DNA of 64,000 nt from Chloroflexota bacterium (GTDB taxonomy: Bacteria; Chloroflexota; Dehalococcoidia; Bin125): the NCBI GenBank assembly GCA_028875225.1, contig JAPPFB010000011.1, positions 1 through 64,000 on the forward strand. The letters run 5' to 3'. The notes below the pieces were generated by a model. That model ran no database searches. It saw nothing but the letters and a program-made list of their open reading frames with translations, and was not told the origin of the DNA. How positions within the stretch are numbered: the first letter of the stretch is position 1; every line of letters begins with the position of its first letter. Made by a program: the position numbers and the translations under genes. Shown piece after piece: positions 1 to 13,468 of the stretch.

Positions 1-56
<56 letters not shown>

Positions 57-83
57 CCGCAGAGAGCACCGCAAACGATGCGC

Positions 84-129
84 GGCCCCCTCCGCCCCTT
101 CGGGGCACCTCCCCCGGAGGGGGAGGTCT
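84..129. repeat. dispersed palindromic repeat, family A, copy 1
   Basis: A 46-base element carrying two nested hairpins (a CGCCCCTTCGGGGC-like hairpin and a CTCCCCC/GGGGGAG hairpin). It recurs almost identically at 36878-36923 and 60666-60711. It lies just past the stop of the M20 peptidase, where it could also act as a transcription barrier. Confidence 0.85.
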
Positions 130-134
130 GGAGC

Positions 135-1451
135 CTAGGTCACCATCCGACGCACGATCTCGTAGGTCAACTCGACGCCCATGTTGAAGTTCTCGATCGT
201 CATATGCTCGTCGTTGCCGTGGAAGCCGGCGGCTTCTTCGGGGCTGAGCAGGACGGGAATGAAGCCGTAGGCGGGGATGCCCTGCTGGCGCAGGAAGCGG
301 TTGTCGGTGCCGCCGACGCAAGTGGACGGCACCACGGTGGCGTCCTCGACCGCGTCGTTGACGACGGCCTCGATCGTCCGGTAGAGCTCGGTGTCCCAGT
401 CGACCTCGACCGGCTGCTCCTGGTCCCAGCCTGAGAATTCAACCTCGATCCTATCGTCGTCGATCACGTCGATCACCTGTTGGCGCCAGTCCTCGCGGTC
501 CTGGCCGGGCAGCAGGCGGCAGTCGATCACGGCCTCCGACCTGGCCGGGATCACGTTGGCCTTGATCCCGCTATTGATCATCGTCACGTTCAGCGTGTTG
601 ATGAACATCGCGTGCGTGGCGGGATGATCGACGACGTGCTGCGAAAGTTCCTCGGCGTCCTTGATTGGCGGGATGTGTCCCTCTTCGATCAGCCGATCCA
701 GCCAGACCTGGGTGGATGGCGTGATCGTGACGGGACGCTCCCAGGCGGCGAGCTTCTGCAGCGCGTTGACCAGGTGCACGGCAGAGTTGTCGTAGTGCGG
801 TCGCGATCCGTGGCCGGGCGTGCCGATCGAGGTCAGCTTGAGCCAGCAGATGTCCTTCTCGTTGGTCGCGACCGAGAAGATGTTCGCCTCCTGGCCCATC
901 AACTGGGTGGAACCGGAGCCGCCCTCGGAGAGCTCGAACTCGACGTCGACCAGGTCAGGGCGATTCTTGCAAAGCCATTCCATACCCCAGACCGAGCCGG
1001 CCTCCTCATCGGGCACGCCGCAGAAGACGAGGTCGCGGGTTAAGGGCGCTTCGGTTCGCTGGAGCAGCAGCATCGTCATCAGGTGCATGATCCCGCAGCC
1101 CTTCATGTCGACCGCGCCGCGCCCGTAGATCTTGCCGTCCTCGATGTGGCCCTCGAACGCCGGCTTGGTCCAGTACTCCTCCTCGACCGGCACGACGTCG
1201 AGATGGTTGCAGAGCATCATCGGCCGCTTCGAGCCGTCGCCGCGCAGCCAGGCGAAGACCGCTTCCCGCTCCGGCTGGATTTCGACGTATTCAACCTCCA
1301 TCCCGGCGTCGGAGAGGATCTTGCCCATCCACCGAGCCGCCGGCTTCTCATTGCCCGGAGGATTGGTCGTGTTGATCTGCAGATAGTTGACGAAGTGGTC
1401 GAGGGCTTCGTCAAAGATCGGTTGCCAGTTGATTGTGCCGTTCGTGGTCAT
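135..1451 (-). CDS. M20-family metallopeptidase (ArgE/DapE/carboxypeptidase-like)
   Basis: Predicted cytosolic zinc hydrolase of 438 residues, the usual length for M20 peptidases, which cleave terminal amide bonds in amino-acid derivatives or small peptides. Visible family motifs are NHLDVVP (H83, D85), GRGAVDMKG (bridging D115) and PDEEAG (catalytic and ligand glutamates near 149-150), with a late GTDNRF segment and a C-terminal FHGNDEH segment supplying the last histidine. The substrate cannot be told. The ATG is well placed after a GGAGG seven bases upstream. It is divergent from the Lhr helicase gene, and a perfect 15-base palindrome sits 26 bases upstream of the start, so a repressor may control it. 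Confidence 0.88.
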   Translation of the reverse strand: MTTNGTINWQPIFDEALDHFVNYLQINTTNPPGNEKPAARWMGKILSDAGMEVEYVEIQPEREAVFAWLRGDGSKRPMMLCNHLDVVPVEEEYWTKPAFEGHIEDGKIYGRGAVDMKGCGIMHLMTMLLLQRTEAPLTRDLVFCGVPDEEAGSVWGMEWLCKNRPDLVDVEFELSEGGSGSTQLMGQEANIFSVATNEKDICWLKLTSIGTPGHGSRPHYDNSAVHLVNALQKLAAWERPVTITPSTQVWLDRLIEEGHIPPIKDAEELSQHVVDHPATHAMFINTLNVTMINSGIKANVIPARSEAVIDCRLLPGQDREDWRQQVIDVIDDDRIEVEFSGWDQEQPVEVDWDTELYRTIEAVVNDAVEDATVVPSTCVGGTDNRFLRQQGIPAYGFIPVLLSPEEAAGFHGNDEHMTIENFNMGVELTYEIVRRMVT

Positions 1452-1476
1452 GTGCGAACCTCCATCGCCGCGTCCT

Positions 1477-1491
1477 ACCTGACGGTCAGGT
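1477..1491. promoter_or_regulatory. perfect palindrome upstream of M20 peptidase, possible operator
   Basis: ACCTGAC-G-GTCAGGT is a perfect inverted repeat with 7-base arms and one central base, in the intergenic region between the divergent peptidase and helicase genes. Size and symmetry resemble TetR- or GntR-type operators. No regulator gene adjoins it, so the function is inference. Confidence 0.4.
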
Positions 1492-1556
1492 TAGCCGTCG
1501 CTTGTGGACCGCCCTCGCTGCCCTCGAGCCAGCAGGACACAACCACCAGCCAACTG

Positions 1557-1585
1557 TCATACCCGCGCTTGTCGCGGGAATGACG
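1557..1585. repeat. dispersed palindromic repeat, family C (GTCAT-CCGCG type)
   Basis: Imperfect hairpin of the form GTCATaCCCGCG...CGCGGGAATGAC in the peptidase-helicase gap. Related elements lie at 5994-6023, 13414-13441, 49981-50011 and 54255-54337. Confidence 0.7.
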
Positions 1586-1632
1586 GACTTTTGCGAGCCT
1601 CGGTCACATTCCTCCGCTAAGATACGGAACAT

Positions 1633-5955
<4,323 letters not shown>

Positions 5956-5993
5956 GGCCTGCTCACTTGTACAGACATCAGACCAAAGTGCCG

Positions 5994-6023
5994 TCATTGC
6001 CGCGCCTGCCGCGGCAATCTCGC
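5994..6023. repeat. dispersed palindromic repeat, family C
   Basis: GTCATTGCCGCG...CGCGGCAATCTCG hairpin between the convergent lhr and recQ genes. The stem could double as a bidirectional terminator, although no T-tract follows. The rest of the 5956-6124 gap shows nothing further. Confidence 0.7.
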
Positions 6024-6124
6024 TGTGCTGCGCACTGACGTCCGTGGTGGACGCGGCGAGATACCAGCGGCAAGCGCGGGTATGTCGGAGCGTCGGCTAT
6101 CTCTTCGGCCGTTCCGATCAGGCC

Positions 6125-8308
6125 CTAATCGTCAACGAGCTCTGGCGGTCGCAGGTGCGCCTCGACGATCCGCAACTCGGCCCGCGACAAGCGGTACTCG
6201 AGCCGCTCGTGCAGCACCGACATGCTCGCGTCGGGATCGGCAGATAGGAGACGACGCACCATCTGCACCATCTCCGTCGACGGCAACGCCGGACCCAGGT
6301 CTAACTCCGCGCCATTGCGCATCGCCGTCACGAGGTGCGATGCGACCGTGCCCGGCGACAGCATCCTGCGCTCGGCGATGGCCAGCAAGGTGTGACCGGA
6401 CTGATACAGATCCAGCGTGGTTGCCCAGCTCTGCAGAGCCGGCTCCCCGCTCACCTGGACATCCACAGAAGGCTGTGCCGCCGAATCGGGAACGCCGACG
6501 ATCAGCGCCAGCTCTTCGGCGTAGCGCTCGCTCGCGAGCGAGCCGACGCCCTCGACGGTTGACAGTTCCTGTGTCGATGCCGGCGTCTGCTGCGCCAGTT
6601 GGCGCATCGCCGCGAAGGTCAGGAGCTCGGATGGATCGCAGTGCTCGTTGGCGGTGGTCATGGTTCGCCACTCGGCCAGGGCGTTGAAGCGCTGTTGCCA
6701 ACCCTCGGGCGGCGCGTCAAGAGCCAACTGGGTTTCCTCGGGAGCGCTGTCCGAAGCGGCCATCGACTCTCCCGGGGCATGTTGCGCAACCACGTTGAGC
6801 AGCTCTTGACCGAACCTGGCCGCCTTGCGATGACGGATGCCTTTGATCTCGATCAGTTCGGGAATCGAACGGGGTCGGCGGCGGGCGATGTCCGCCAGCT
6901 CGCGATTGCTGGCGACGATGTAGGCCGACACGCCCTCGTTGCTCGCCAGCCGTGACCGCTCCTGGCGCAGCGCCTCGTACAAGCGCTCTTCATCTGGATT
7001 CAGGGGTCTGGAATCGCCGTCGCCCGGAGGAGCGGGCGGATCATCGGGGTCAACGAGTCGAGGACTCTCTGCTTCCACGTCTGTCGTCTCCTCGCCGAGG
7101 CAGTTGTCGCAATGTCCGCATTGCGCCGCGGCTGGCTGCTCGCCGAAGTACTGCAGGATCGTCGACCAGCGGCACGGCGACTGTTCGCTGAAGTTCATCA
7201 TCGTGCGCAGGCGATTGATTCGCTGCTGCCGCTCGCCGTCGTCGGTGAGCTGGTTGATGAAGAACATCTGCTGATGCCAGACGCCCTTGGTGTAGAACAG
7301 CAGGCACTCCGACGGCTGCCCGTCGCGGCCCGCACGGCCGGTCTCCTGGTAGTAGGACTCGATCGATGGCGGCATATCGAGGTGCGCGACCAGGCGGATA
7401 TCCGGTTTGTCAATCCCCATGCCAAACGCGATCGTGGCGCAGATCACCGGCGTCTCGCCGTTCAGGAACCGATCCTGGACCCCGTGCCGGTCCTGGCCAT
7501 TCATCCCGGCGTGGTAGTACTCGGCCCTGATCCCGCGCTGGCGCAGACCTTCTGCGGTCTTCTCGGTGCTGCGACGCGACTGGCTGTAGATGATCGCCGC
7601 ACCCGTGTCTATTCGCTTCAGCCGCGCCGCCAGCCGATCCACTGCCTTGCGCTTGGGGAGCACACGCAGCGTGAGGTTGTCGCGCATGAAACTGGTGATG
7701 AAGGTCCGCATGCGCGGACGATCAAGCTGCTCCACGATGTCGCGCTGGACCTGGGGCGTCGCCGTGGCCGTGCAGGCGACGGTCGGCACGTCGACGAATC
7801 GCTCGGTCAGCCGACGCAGTACCCGGTAGTCGGGACGAAACTCGTGCCCCCACTCCGAGATGCAGTGCGCCTCGTCGATCGCGATCAGGTTCGGATTGCG
7901 GCGTTCGAGCAGATTGCGGAAGCGGTCGGTGTTGACGCGCTCTGGCGCGACGTAGAGCAGCTTGACTGCTCCGTCCACCACCTCCCGCTCAACCTGCGCG
8001 GTTTCCATCGGCGAGAGGGTGCTGTTCAGATACTGCGCGTTGGCGCCGGCTCGCTGCAGCGCCATCACCTGGTCGTGCATCAGCGCGATCAGCGGCGAGA
8101 CCACGACGGTCAGACCATCCGAGAGAATGGCCGGCAACTGGTAGCAGAGCGACTTGCCCCCGCCGGTCGGCATCAGGACCAGCGCATCGCCACCGCCGAG
8201 CACGTGCTCAATCGTCTCCCGCTGCTGCGGTCGGAAGGAGTCGTAGCCGTAAGAATCGCTGAGCGCGGCGAGGAGAGGATCAATCTCCACCGGAGAGGCT
8301 TCGCTCAC
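6125..8308 (-). CDS. recQ: RecQ ATP-dependent DNA helicase
   Basis: A 727-residue RecQ helicase, 3'-5' DNA unwinding in recombination and repair. Walker A PTGGGKS lies at 47-53 and DEAHCISEWGHEFRPDY at about 145-161. An arginine-finger motif (YYQETGRAGRDG) and a zinc-binding cluster ending CGHCDNC (near 400) follow. An HRDC domain starts near 440 (LNPDEERLYEALR), then comes a second HRDC-like segment and a C-terminal helix-turn-helix-like region (SGHTLLAIAERRMLSPGTVASHL). It starts with GTG. It lies 70 bases downstream of the first selenoprotein-like gene in the same direction, so it may be co-transcribed. Confidence 0.94.
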   Translation of the reverse strand: MSEASPVEIDPLLAALSDSYGYDSFRPQQRETIEHVLGGGDALVLMPTGGGKSLCYQLPAILSDGLTVVVSPLIALMHDQVMALQRAGANAQYLNSTLSPMETAQVEREVVDGAVKLLYVAPERVNTDRFRNLLERRNPNLIAIDEAHCISEWGHEFRPDYRVLRRLTERFVDVPTVACTATATPQVQRDIVEQLDRPRMRTFITSFMRDNLTLRVLPKRKAVDRLAARLKRIDTGAAIIYSQSRRSTEKTAEGLRQRGIRAEYYHAGMNGQDRHGVQDRFLNGETPVICATIAFGMGIDKPDIRLVAHLDMPPSIESYYQETGRAGRDGQPSECLLFYTKGVWHQQMFFINQLTDDGERQQRINRLRTMMNFSEQSPCRWSTILQYFGEQPAAAQCGHCDNCLGEETTDVEAESPRLVDPDDPPAPPGDGDSRPLNPDEERLYEALRQERSRLASNEGVSAYIVASNRELADIARRRPRSIPELIEIKGIRHRKAARFGQELLNVVAQHAPGESMAASDSAPEETQLALDAPPEGWQQRFNALAEWRTMTTANEHCDPSELLTFAAMRQLAQQTPASTQELSTVEGVGSLASERYAEELALIVGVPDSAAQPSVDVQVSGEPALQSWATTLDLYQSGHTLLAIAERRMLSPGTVASHLVTAMRNGAELDLGPALPSTEMVQMVRRLLSADPDASMSVLHERLEYRLSRAELRIVEAHLRPPELVDD

Positions 8309-8378
8309 GAGGATTCCACCAGGTTTGGTCCGTCGGCAAGTAGGGGGAGCGTAGCGGCAGCCGTCAACCGAGGCGAGT

Positions 8379-9710
8379 TCAGGCCTCCTCGCCGATCAGG
8401 TAGGGACGCACGCTGCGGACGTACTCGTCCGGGCTCATGCTGGCGGGCACGCCTCCGAATGCACGATCGCCCTCCCAGAATCCCTCGGGAATGATGAAGC
8501 CGCGCATCAATCTGAGCCGCGGATCGTCGTGTTCCGTGATCCGCTGAGCGATTTGCTTGAGCAGGCGGCCTAGCGCGGTCTCCTGGAAGATCCAGGTGTG
8601 CATCTCGCGCTGCGACGGCGGTCGCGAGCCGGCCTCCGAGGTCACCGCCTCCTGATAGAACGCGCGCAGATCCTCGGCGACAAACCGCACGAGGATCGGC
8701 ATCGGATGTCTCCAGTTTGGTCCCGATGCCGCATCGGGTACTTCCGCGAAGCCCGACCCTTCCGCGACCGCGATGGCGAAGGACACGACCTGGTCCAGCT
8801 CGTCAACAACGGCGCCGCTCATACCGAACGTCGAGCGGCCTCGCTGGCGTCGCGCTTCCTGGTAGCGAGGCATGAGCAGATCAACCTCGCTGCGAACCGA
8901 GCTCTCAAGCTCGCTCACTTCGGGGGTGGGCAACTCGATCGCGCAGGCCCAGACGCCTTCGCCGTTTCCGTCGGGCGCTTCGTGCGGATAGTCGGCGATG
9001 GTCGGTTCGGTGGCGGATTCCAGGAGCTGCAACGCGCTGCGCAGGACATCGCGCTGGAACTCGGGATTGTCGGCCACGCCGAGCGGCCGGCCGAGGGGGA
9101 ACGGCACCCAGAGCGCCCGCGGCGGACGGACGGCCTCAGAGTGCTCGCGGACCAGGCTGATGCTGGTCGTTGCAATGCCGTTGCGCTGGAGGAAGTGCGA
9201 GAGGACGCCGACGGCGGCCGTACAGACCGGTCAAACCGGCACCAGCATGGCGGTATCGACCCCCAGATCGTGCAGGCGCCGGGCGATCTCTGCGCCCGTC
9301 CGTTCAAACAGGAACGATTCCGTCGCCCCCAGGATGGAGAAGTGGATCGGCGACACCCCGCCGATCTCCCCTGCCTCTGCCAACTCACGCATTCGATCGA
9401 TTGGTAAGACCACATTGAGATCACGCTGGTAATGCGTTCGGTCGAAGTTGACGCTGATGTGAGACTGGACTAGCTCCGCCGGGTCGACGTCGTCTGGGAT
9501 CTCCCGATAGCCGATGTCGCCGAAGCGGAACGCCGGATCGTCGCGGCGATGAAGCGCGGCGGTCGAGATCAGGGCGATCGTCGATTCGCGCAGCGGCTTC
9601 GGCGCAATCCAGGGCGTGGCGTCGAAGTCGAACGAGCTCCGCTTGAGCAGCGCCGCCCGTCCAAGCATGTGCTCGGCTTCCTCGGGATGCAACTCGCTTA
9701 GGCGGACCAT
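8379..9710 (-). CDS. GrdB/PrdB-family reductase, putative selenoprotein, copy 1 (in-frame TGA at 9231-9233)
   Basis: Two adjacent reading frames in one register, separated only by a TGA codon at residue 160, read as one 443-residue protein. Around the codon the translation is VPV-U-PVCTAAVG. This is the redox U-x-x-C-T motif of selenoprotein B in glycine/betaine/sarcosine/D-proline reductases. N-terminal part: SHISVNFDRTHYQRD and an IGGVSPIHFSILGATE segment. After U: LWVPFPLGRPLG, then a helical extension of about 200 residues. Family members reduce small substrates through a selenol; the substrate and partners here are unknown. A GAGG ribosome site precedes the ATG. No selA, selB, selC or selD is in this window. 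Reading TGA as selenocysteine is inference, supported by three equivalent copies. Confidence 0.85.
9205..9221 (-). promoter_or_regulatory. putative bacterial SECIS hairpin, copy 1
   Basis: Counting from the base after TGA, bases 10-12 pair with 24-26, base 13 (G) is bulged, and 14-16 pair with 21-23, leaving a CCGU apical loop with GU at 19-20. The architecture (two short helices, single 5'-side bulge, GU in the loop) resembles the E. coli fdhF element. No folding energy was calculated. Confidence 0.5.
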
Positions 9711-9764
9711 CGCTGACCTCTACGTCCCTGACCGACCGCCGGGTCGTCACGCTCACGCGACAGG

Positions 9765-11102
9765 CTATCGGGTCTCGGCCTCCTCACCGGCCAGGTATGC
9801 TCGCGAACTTTTGATGAAGTCGAGTCGCTGCATCCCCGGCGGCACGGCGCCCCAGCTGACGTCGCCCGTCCAGAACCCCTCGGGCACGATCAGTCCGCGG
9901 ATCATCTTCAGTCGTGGTTCTTCGTCCGCGGCGATCTGGTGTCCGATCTGAATGATGGCCTGACCCAGGGCGGTCTGGTCGAAGATCCAGGAGTGCATGT
10001 CGTGCTGCGACGGAGGCTTCGTGCCCTCTTGCGAGGTGACGGCCTCCTGGTAGAAGGCGCGCAGATCCTCGACCACAAACCGGACCAGCATCGGGAAGGG
10101 ATGGTTCCAGTTCGGTCCCTCGGCCGACGCCGGAATCTCCTTGAATCCCGAGCCCTCGGCGATGGCGACGATGAACGACACCACCTTGTCGATCTCCTCC
10201 GGCTTCGCGCCGCTGATGCCGACCGTGGTGCGTCCGCGTCGACGGCGCGCCTCCTCGTACCAGGGAGTGAGCAAGTCGACTTCCGCGCGGAGCGCCGCTT
10301 CAAGGTCGCTGACCTCTGGCTCCGGCAGCCGGATCGAGCAGGACCAGACTCCGTCGCCGCCGCCGTCTGGCGCATCGTGCGAGTAGTCCTCGATCGTCGG
10401 TTCGGTGGCGGTCTCCAGCAGTCGCAGGGCACTGCGCAGGACATCGCGCTGGAAGTCGGGATCTTCGGCGACGCCAAACGGCCGGCCGAGCGGGAACGGC
10501 ACCCAGAGCGCGCGTGGCTGACGCGTGTACTCCGTGTGCTCGCGAATCAGGCTGATCGTCGTGGTGGGGATGCCGTTGCGCTGGAGGAAGTGCGAGATCA
10601 CACCGACGGTGGACGTGCACGCCGGTCAAACGGGCGCGAGCAGGGCCGCGTCGACGCCGAGCTCGCGCATCCGGTTCGCCATGTCGGCCGCCGAGGCCTC
10701 GAAGGTCTTCGCATCGGGGCTCGCGCCCTGCACCGAAAAGTGCATCTCGGAAACGCCGCCGATTTCTCCCGCCTCCTGGAGCTCGTGCAGCCGGTCGATC
10801 GGCAGGACGACATTCATGTCGCGCTGGTAGTGGGTGCGGTCGAAGTTGACGCTGACCTGCGTCTGGACCAGGTCGTTTGGATCGACGTCATCGGGAATCA
10901 ACCGGTATCCGGAATCGCCAAACCGAAACGGGACGTCGTCTCGTCGATGCAGCGCCGCCGAGGTGACCAGGCAGATTGTCGACTCGACCAACCGCGGAGG
11001 AGCAATCCAGGGCGTGGCCTCATGATCGATGTCGCCGAAGCGAGGAGCGGCGGCGAGCATGCCCGCTGCTTCTTCGGGGTGCAGATCGCTGAGTCGGACC
11101 AT
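9765..11102 (-). CDS. GrdB/PrdB-family reductase, putative selenoprotein, copy 2 (in-frame TGA at 10626-10628)
   Basis: A 445-residue product if the TGA at residue 159 is selenocysteine: APV-U-PACTSTVG. The upstream part carries VSVNFDRTHYQRDMNVV and GEIGGVSEMHFS. The part after U begins GVISHFLQRNGIPTTTISL and contains LWVPFPLGRPFG, as in the other two copies. The C-terminal helical region shares the FYQEAVTS and SWIFDQTALG segments with them. It is 54 bases upstream of copy 1 and downstream of the toxin gene, all in one direction. It is the most diverged copy around the TGA, yet the codon, the following proline and the CT pair are kept. Substrate unknown. Confidence 0.85.
10599..10617 (-). 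promoter_or_regulatory. putative bacterial SECIS hairpin, copy 2
   Basis: After TGA, bases 9-12 pair with 24-27 (12-24 is a G-U pair), U13 is bulged, 14-15 pair with 22-23, and the six-base loop ACCGUC holds GU at 19-20. The bulged U and six-base loop match the fdhF layout best of the three copies. Pair 12-24 is G-C in copies 1 and 3, a compatible change. Confidence 0.5.
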
Positions 11103-11198
11103 GGCAATTTTCCCGCTCGAATCGAAATCAGATTAGCCAATCGGCTAACTGGGCACACGACCCTGAAGTGCCGGTCGGGCGTCGTAGATCGTGGACCT

Positions 11199-11636
11199 TC
11201 AGAGCAGATCGCCCAGGATCACGACCGGGAGGCCTTCTACGCGGCGGAAATCCGAGTCGTTCGTCACGAACAACGCGCAATCCGCATGCAGAGCTGTGGC
11301 TGCGTGAAGCGCGTCGGGGGTCATGAGTCCCGTATTCGCTCGCAGGCGAGCAGCATCTTCCCAGAGCTGGCGGGTGGTGGGTGCGAGATGCACCTCAGGA
11401 GCGCTTAACACATTGCGCATCAGCTCTTCGAGACTGCGGTTGCCTCGGCGGATTGGTTGCACCAGCGCCTCCGCCAAGACCAATTCACTACAGACGATGA
11501 CGAACTGGCCATGTTCGGCGCGTTGCCATGCTGGAGCCAACAGTGAAAAGCAGGGCTCGTGTTGCTCAACGCTGTAGATGATCGCCGAAGTGTCGAGATA
11601 GATCGATCCACCATGAGGCAGGATCAGTGATTCCAC
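11199..11636 (-). CDS. PIN-domain ribonuclease toxin (VapC-like)
   Basis: A 145-residue PIN domain protein. VapC-type toxins are magnesium-dependent RNases that cleave tRNA or rRNA when their antitoxin is lost. The expected acidic residues are visible: D in YLDTSA (near 14-18), E in SELVLAEAL, D in TPDALHAATAL, and D in FVTNDSDF. It overlaps the 3' end of the upstream antitoxin gene by 13 bases, the usual order and spacing for a VapBC pair. The pair sits between putative selenoprotein copies 2 and 3, all on the minus strand, so it splits the tandem array. Confidence 0.85.
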   Translation of the reverse strand: MESLILPHGGSIYLDTSAIIYSVEQHEPCFSLLAPAWQRAEHGQFVIVCSELVLAEALVQPIRRGNRSLEELMRNVLSAPEVHLAPTTRQLWEDAARLRANTGLMTPDALHAATALHADCALFVTNDSDFRRVEGLPVVILGDLL

Positions 11637-11857
11637 GACGACCGTTCTTCGGCAAGATAGTCATCAACGTCACGAGCGGTCTGAAAGAGGCGGTCAGTCA
11701 ATCCTTCCGAAATCATCTGCCAGACCGAACGCGATCCAGCAGGCTTCACCGGTGATATCAACACGACCACGTGTTCACCGGCCTCCAGCTCGGGATCCAT
11801 GATTTCCAGTCTGCCACCGGACTGAACCGTCACCCGCTTGCGTAACGTACTCCGCAT
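11624..11857 (-). CDS. probable VapB-like antitoxin
   Basis: A 77-residue protein directly upstream of and overlapping the PIN toxin gene. Its N-terminal half (LRKRVTVQSGGRLEI...PEL.AGEHVVVLI) has the alternating hydrophobic pattern of a small AbrB/SpoVT-like beta-strand DNA-binding fold. The charged C-terminal tail (ARDVDDYLAEERSSW) would be the toxin-neutralising part. Such antitoxins repress their own operon. The assignment rests on position and size more than on a strong motif. Confidence 0.65.
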   Translation of the reverse strand: MRSTLRKRVTVQSGGRLEIMDPELEAGEHVVVLISPVKPAGSRSVWQMISEGLTDRLFQTARDVDDYLAEERSSWNH

Positions 11858-11994
11858 CTCGACCGTCTCCCTCGATTCAAGCTAGCAAGCGATAAGGGCA
11901 ATCGCAGCCAGGACGGCAGCCGGGTCGGCAGCCCGGTCGGCAGCCGGGATCGAGAGTGTGAAGCCGGGTCGTCTGCATCGTCGAACGGCTGTTG

Positions 11995-13326
11995 CTAGGC
12001 TTCGACCCCTTGCAGGTAGCGTCGGCTGCGAATCAGGAACTCGCGCGGGTCTTCACCGGGCGGGGGGCCGCCGAAGGTGGGTCCGCCTTGCCAGAAGCCC
12101 TCGGGAATCAACAGGCCTCGGACGAATAGCAACCGGGGATCGTCGTCATCGGTGATGAGCTGCGCGATCCGTTTGATCAAGCGTCCCAGCGCTGTTGCCT
12201 CGAAGATCCAGGAATGCATGTCATGTTGCGAGGGCGGTCCCGCTTCCTCGTCGGAAGTCACCGCCTCCTGGTAGAAGGCGCGCAGGTCCTCGACGACGAA
12301 CCGCACCAGCATCGGTGTTGGATGAATCCAGTCAGGACCTGTTGCCGAGGCCGGGATCCGGTTGAAGCCGCAGCCTTCAGCGACCGCGACCGCATACGTC
12401 ACCAGCTGGTCCATCTGCTCGAGCGTGGCGCCGCTCATCCCGAAGGTGGTTCGGCCGCGCTTGCGCCGCGCTTCCAGGTAGCGAGGCATGAGCAAGTCGA
12501 TCTCTGCGCGGAGCGACGATTCCAGTTCGCTCACCTCGGGAGCGGGCAGCTCGATGGCGCAGGCCCAGACGCCGTCGCCGCCGCCGTCCGGGGCGTCGTG
12601 CGGATAGTCGGCGATCATCGGCTCGGTGGCTGTCTCCAGCAAACCGAGCGCGCTGCGCAGGACGTCGGTCTGGAACTCGGGATCGTCCGCCACACCAAGC
12701 GGCCGTCCCAGCGGGAAGGGAACCCACAGGGCGCGGGGCGGATGGACCGCCTCTGATTGCTCGCGAATCAGGCTGATGCTGGACGTCGCAATGCCATGTC
12801 GTTGGAGGAAGTGCGAGAGCACGCCGACGGCGGCCGTGCAGACCGGTCAAACGGGCACCAGCAGCGCCGCATCGACGCCCTCATCGCGCATCCGTTGAGC
12901 CATCTCGGCCGCCGAGGGTTCGAGCAAGAACGCCTCGGTCGCGCCGAGAATCGAGTAGTGCGTCGGTGAGACCCCGCCGATTTCGCCGGTGTCAGCGAGT
13001 TCATGCATCCGCTCGATTGGCAGGACGACATTGATGTCGCGTTGGTAGTGAGTGCGGTCGAAATTGACGCTGATGTGCGATTGAACCAGCTCGTTCGGAT
13101 CAATGTCGTCGGGGATCGTCCGGTATCCCGAATCGGCGAAGCGAAACGGCGGATCGTCGCGCCGGTGCAGCGCGGCAGTCGTGATCAGCGCGATCCTCGA
13201 TTCGGACAGCGGCGGCGGAACAATCCAGGGCGTCGCCCCGTGGTCGAAGTTGCGCCGCCGCAGTTGCTCCGCGCGCTGGAGCATGTGCTCGGCTTCCTCG
13301 GGATGCAGATCGCTCAGTCGGACCAT
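11995..13326 (-). CDS. GrdB/PrdB-family reductase, putative selenoprotein, copy 3 (in-frame TGA at 12847-12849)
   Basis: A 443-residue product, the same length as copy 1, with TGA at residue 160: VPV-U-PVCTAAVG. The N-terminal region has SHISVNFDRTHYQRDINVV and GEIGGVSPTHYSILGATEA. The region after U has LSHFLQRHGIATSSISLIRE and LWVPFPLGRPLG. The C-terminal part is close to copy 1 throughout. A strong AGGAGG lies nine bases before the ATG, so this is likely the first gene of a minus-strand run that continues through the toxin pair, copies 2 and 1 and perhaps recQ. Nearby genes use TGA as a normal stop (clpS, the TPR gene), so global reassignment of TGA is unlikely. Confidence 0.86.
12819..12839 (-). 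promoter_or_regulatory. putative bacterial SECIS hairpin, copy 3
   Basis: After TGA, bases 8-12 pair with 24-28 (five pairs), G13 is bulged, 14-16 pair with 21-23, and the loop is CCGU with GU at 19-20. It is the longest stem of the three. The hairpin lies inside coding sequence, as bacterial SECIS elements do. Confidence 0.5.
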
Positions 13327-13413
13327 GGGCGCGCACCTCCTGCCGGGATGCTAGTCGAAGAACCGAAGCGCGACCCGGCCGCACTGGATCTCATCGTGAC
13401 GGAGAATCCACTT

Positions 13414-13441
13414 CGTCATTCCCGCGCAGGCGGGAATGACG
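13414..13441. repeat. dispersed palindromic repeat, family C
   Basis: CGTCATTCCCGCG...CGGGAATGACG hairpin between the start of putative selenoprotein copy 3 and the end of clpS. It could terminate clpS transcription, separating it from the selenoprotein run. Confidence 0.75.
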
Positions 13442-13468
13442 GATCAGGGCGCGGGTATGACGAGTTTG

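Noticed and set aside
8379-13326. Reading the six half-frames as broken pseudogenes or as separate genes
   Set aside because: The break is the same TGA codon in the same motif in all three copies, with no frameshift and with conserved sequence on both sides; selenocysteine fits better.
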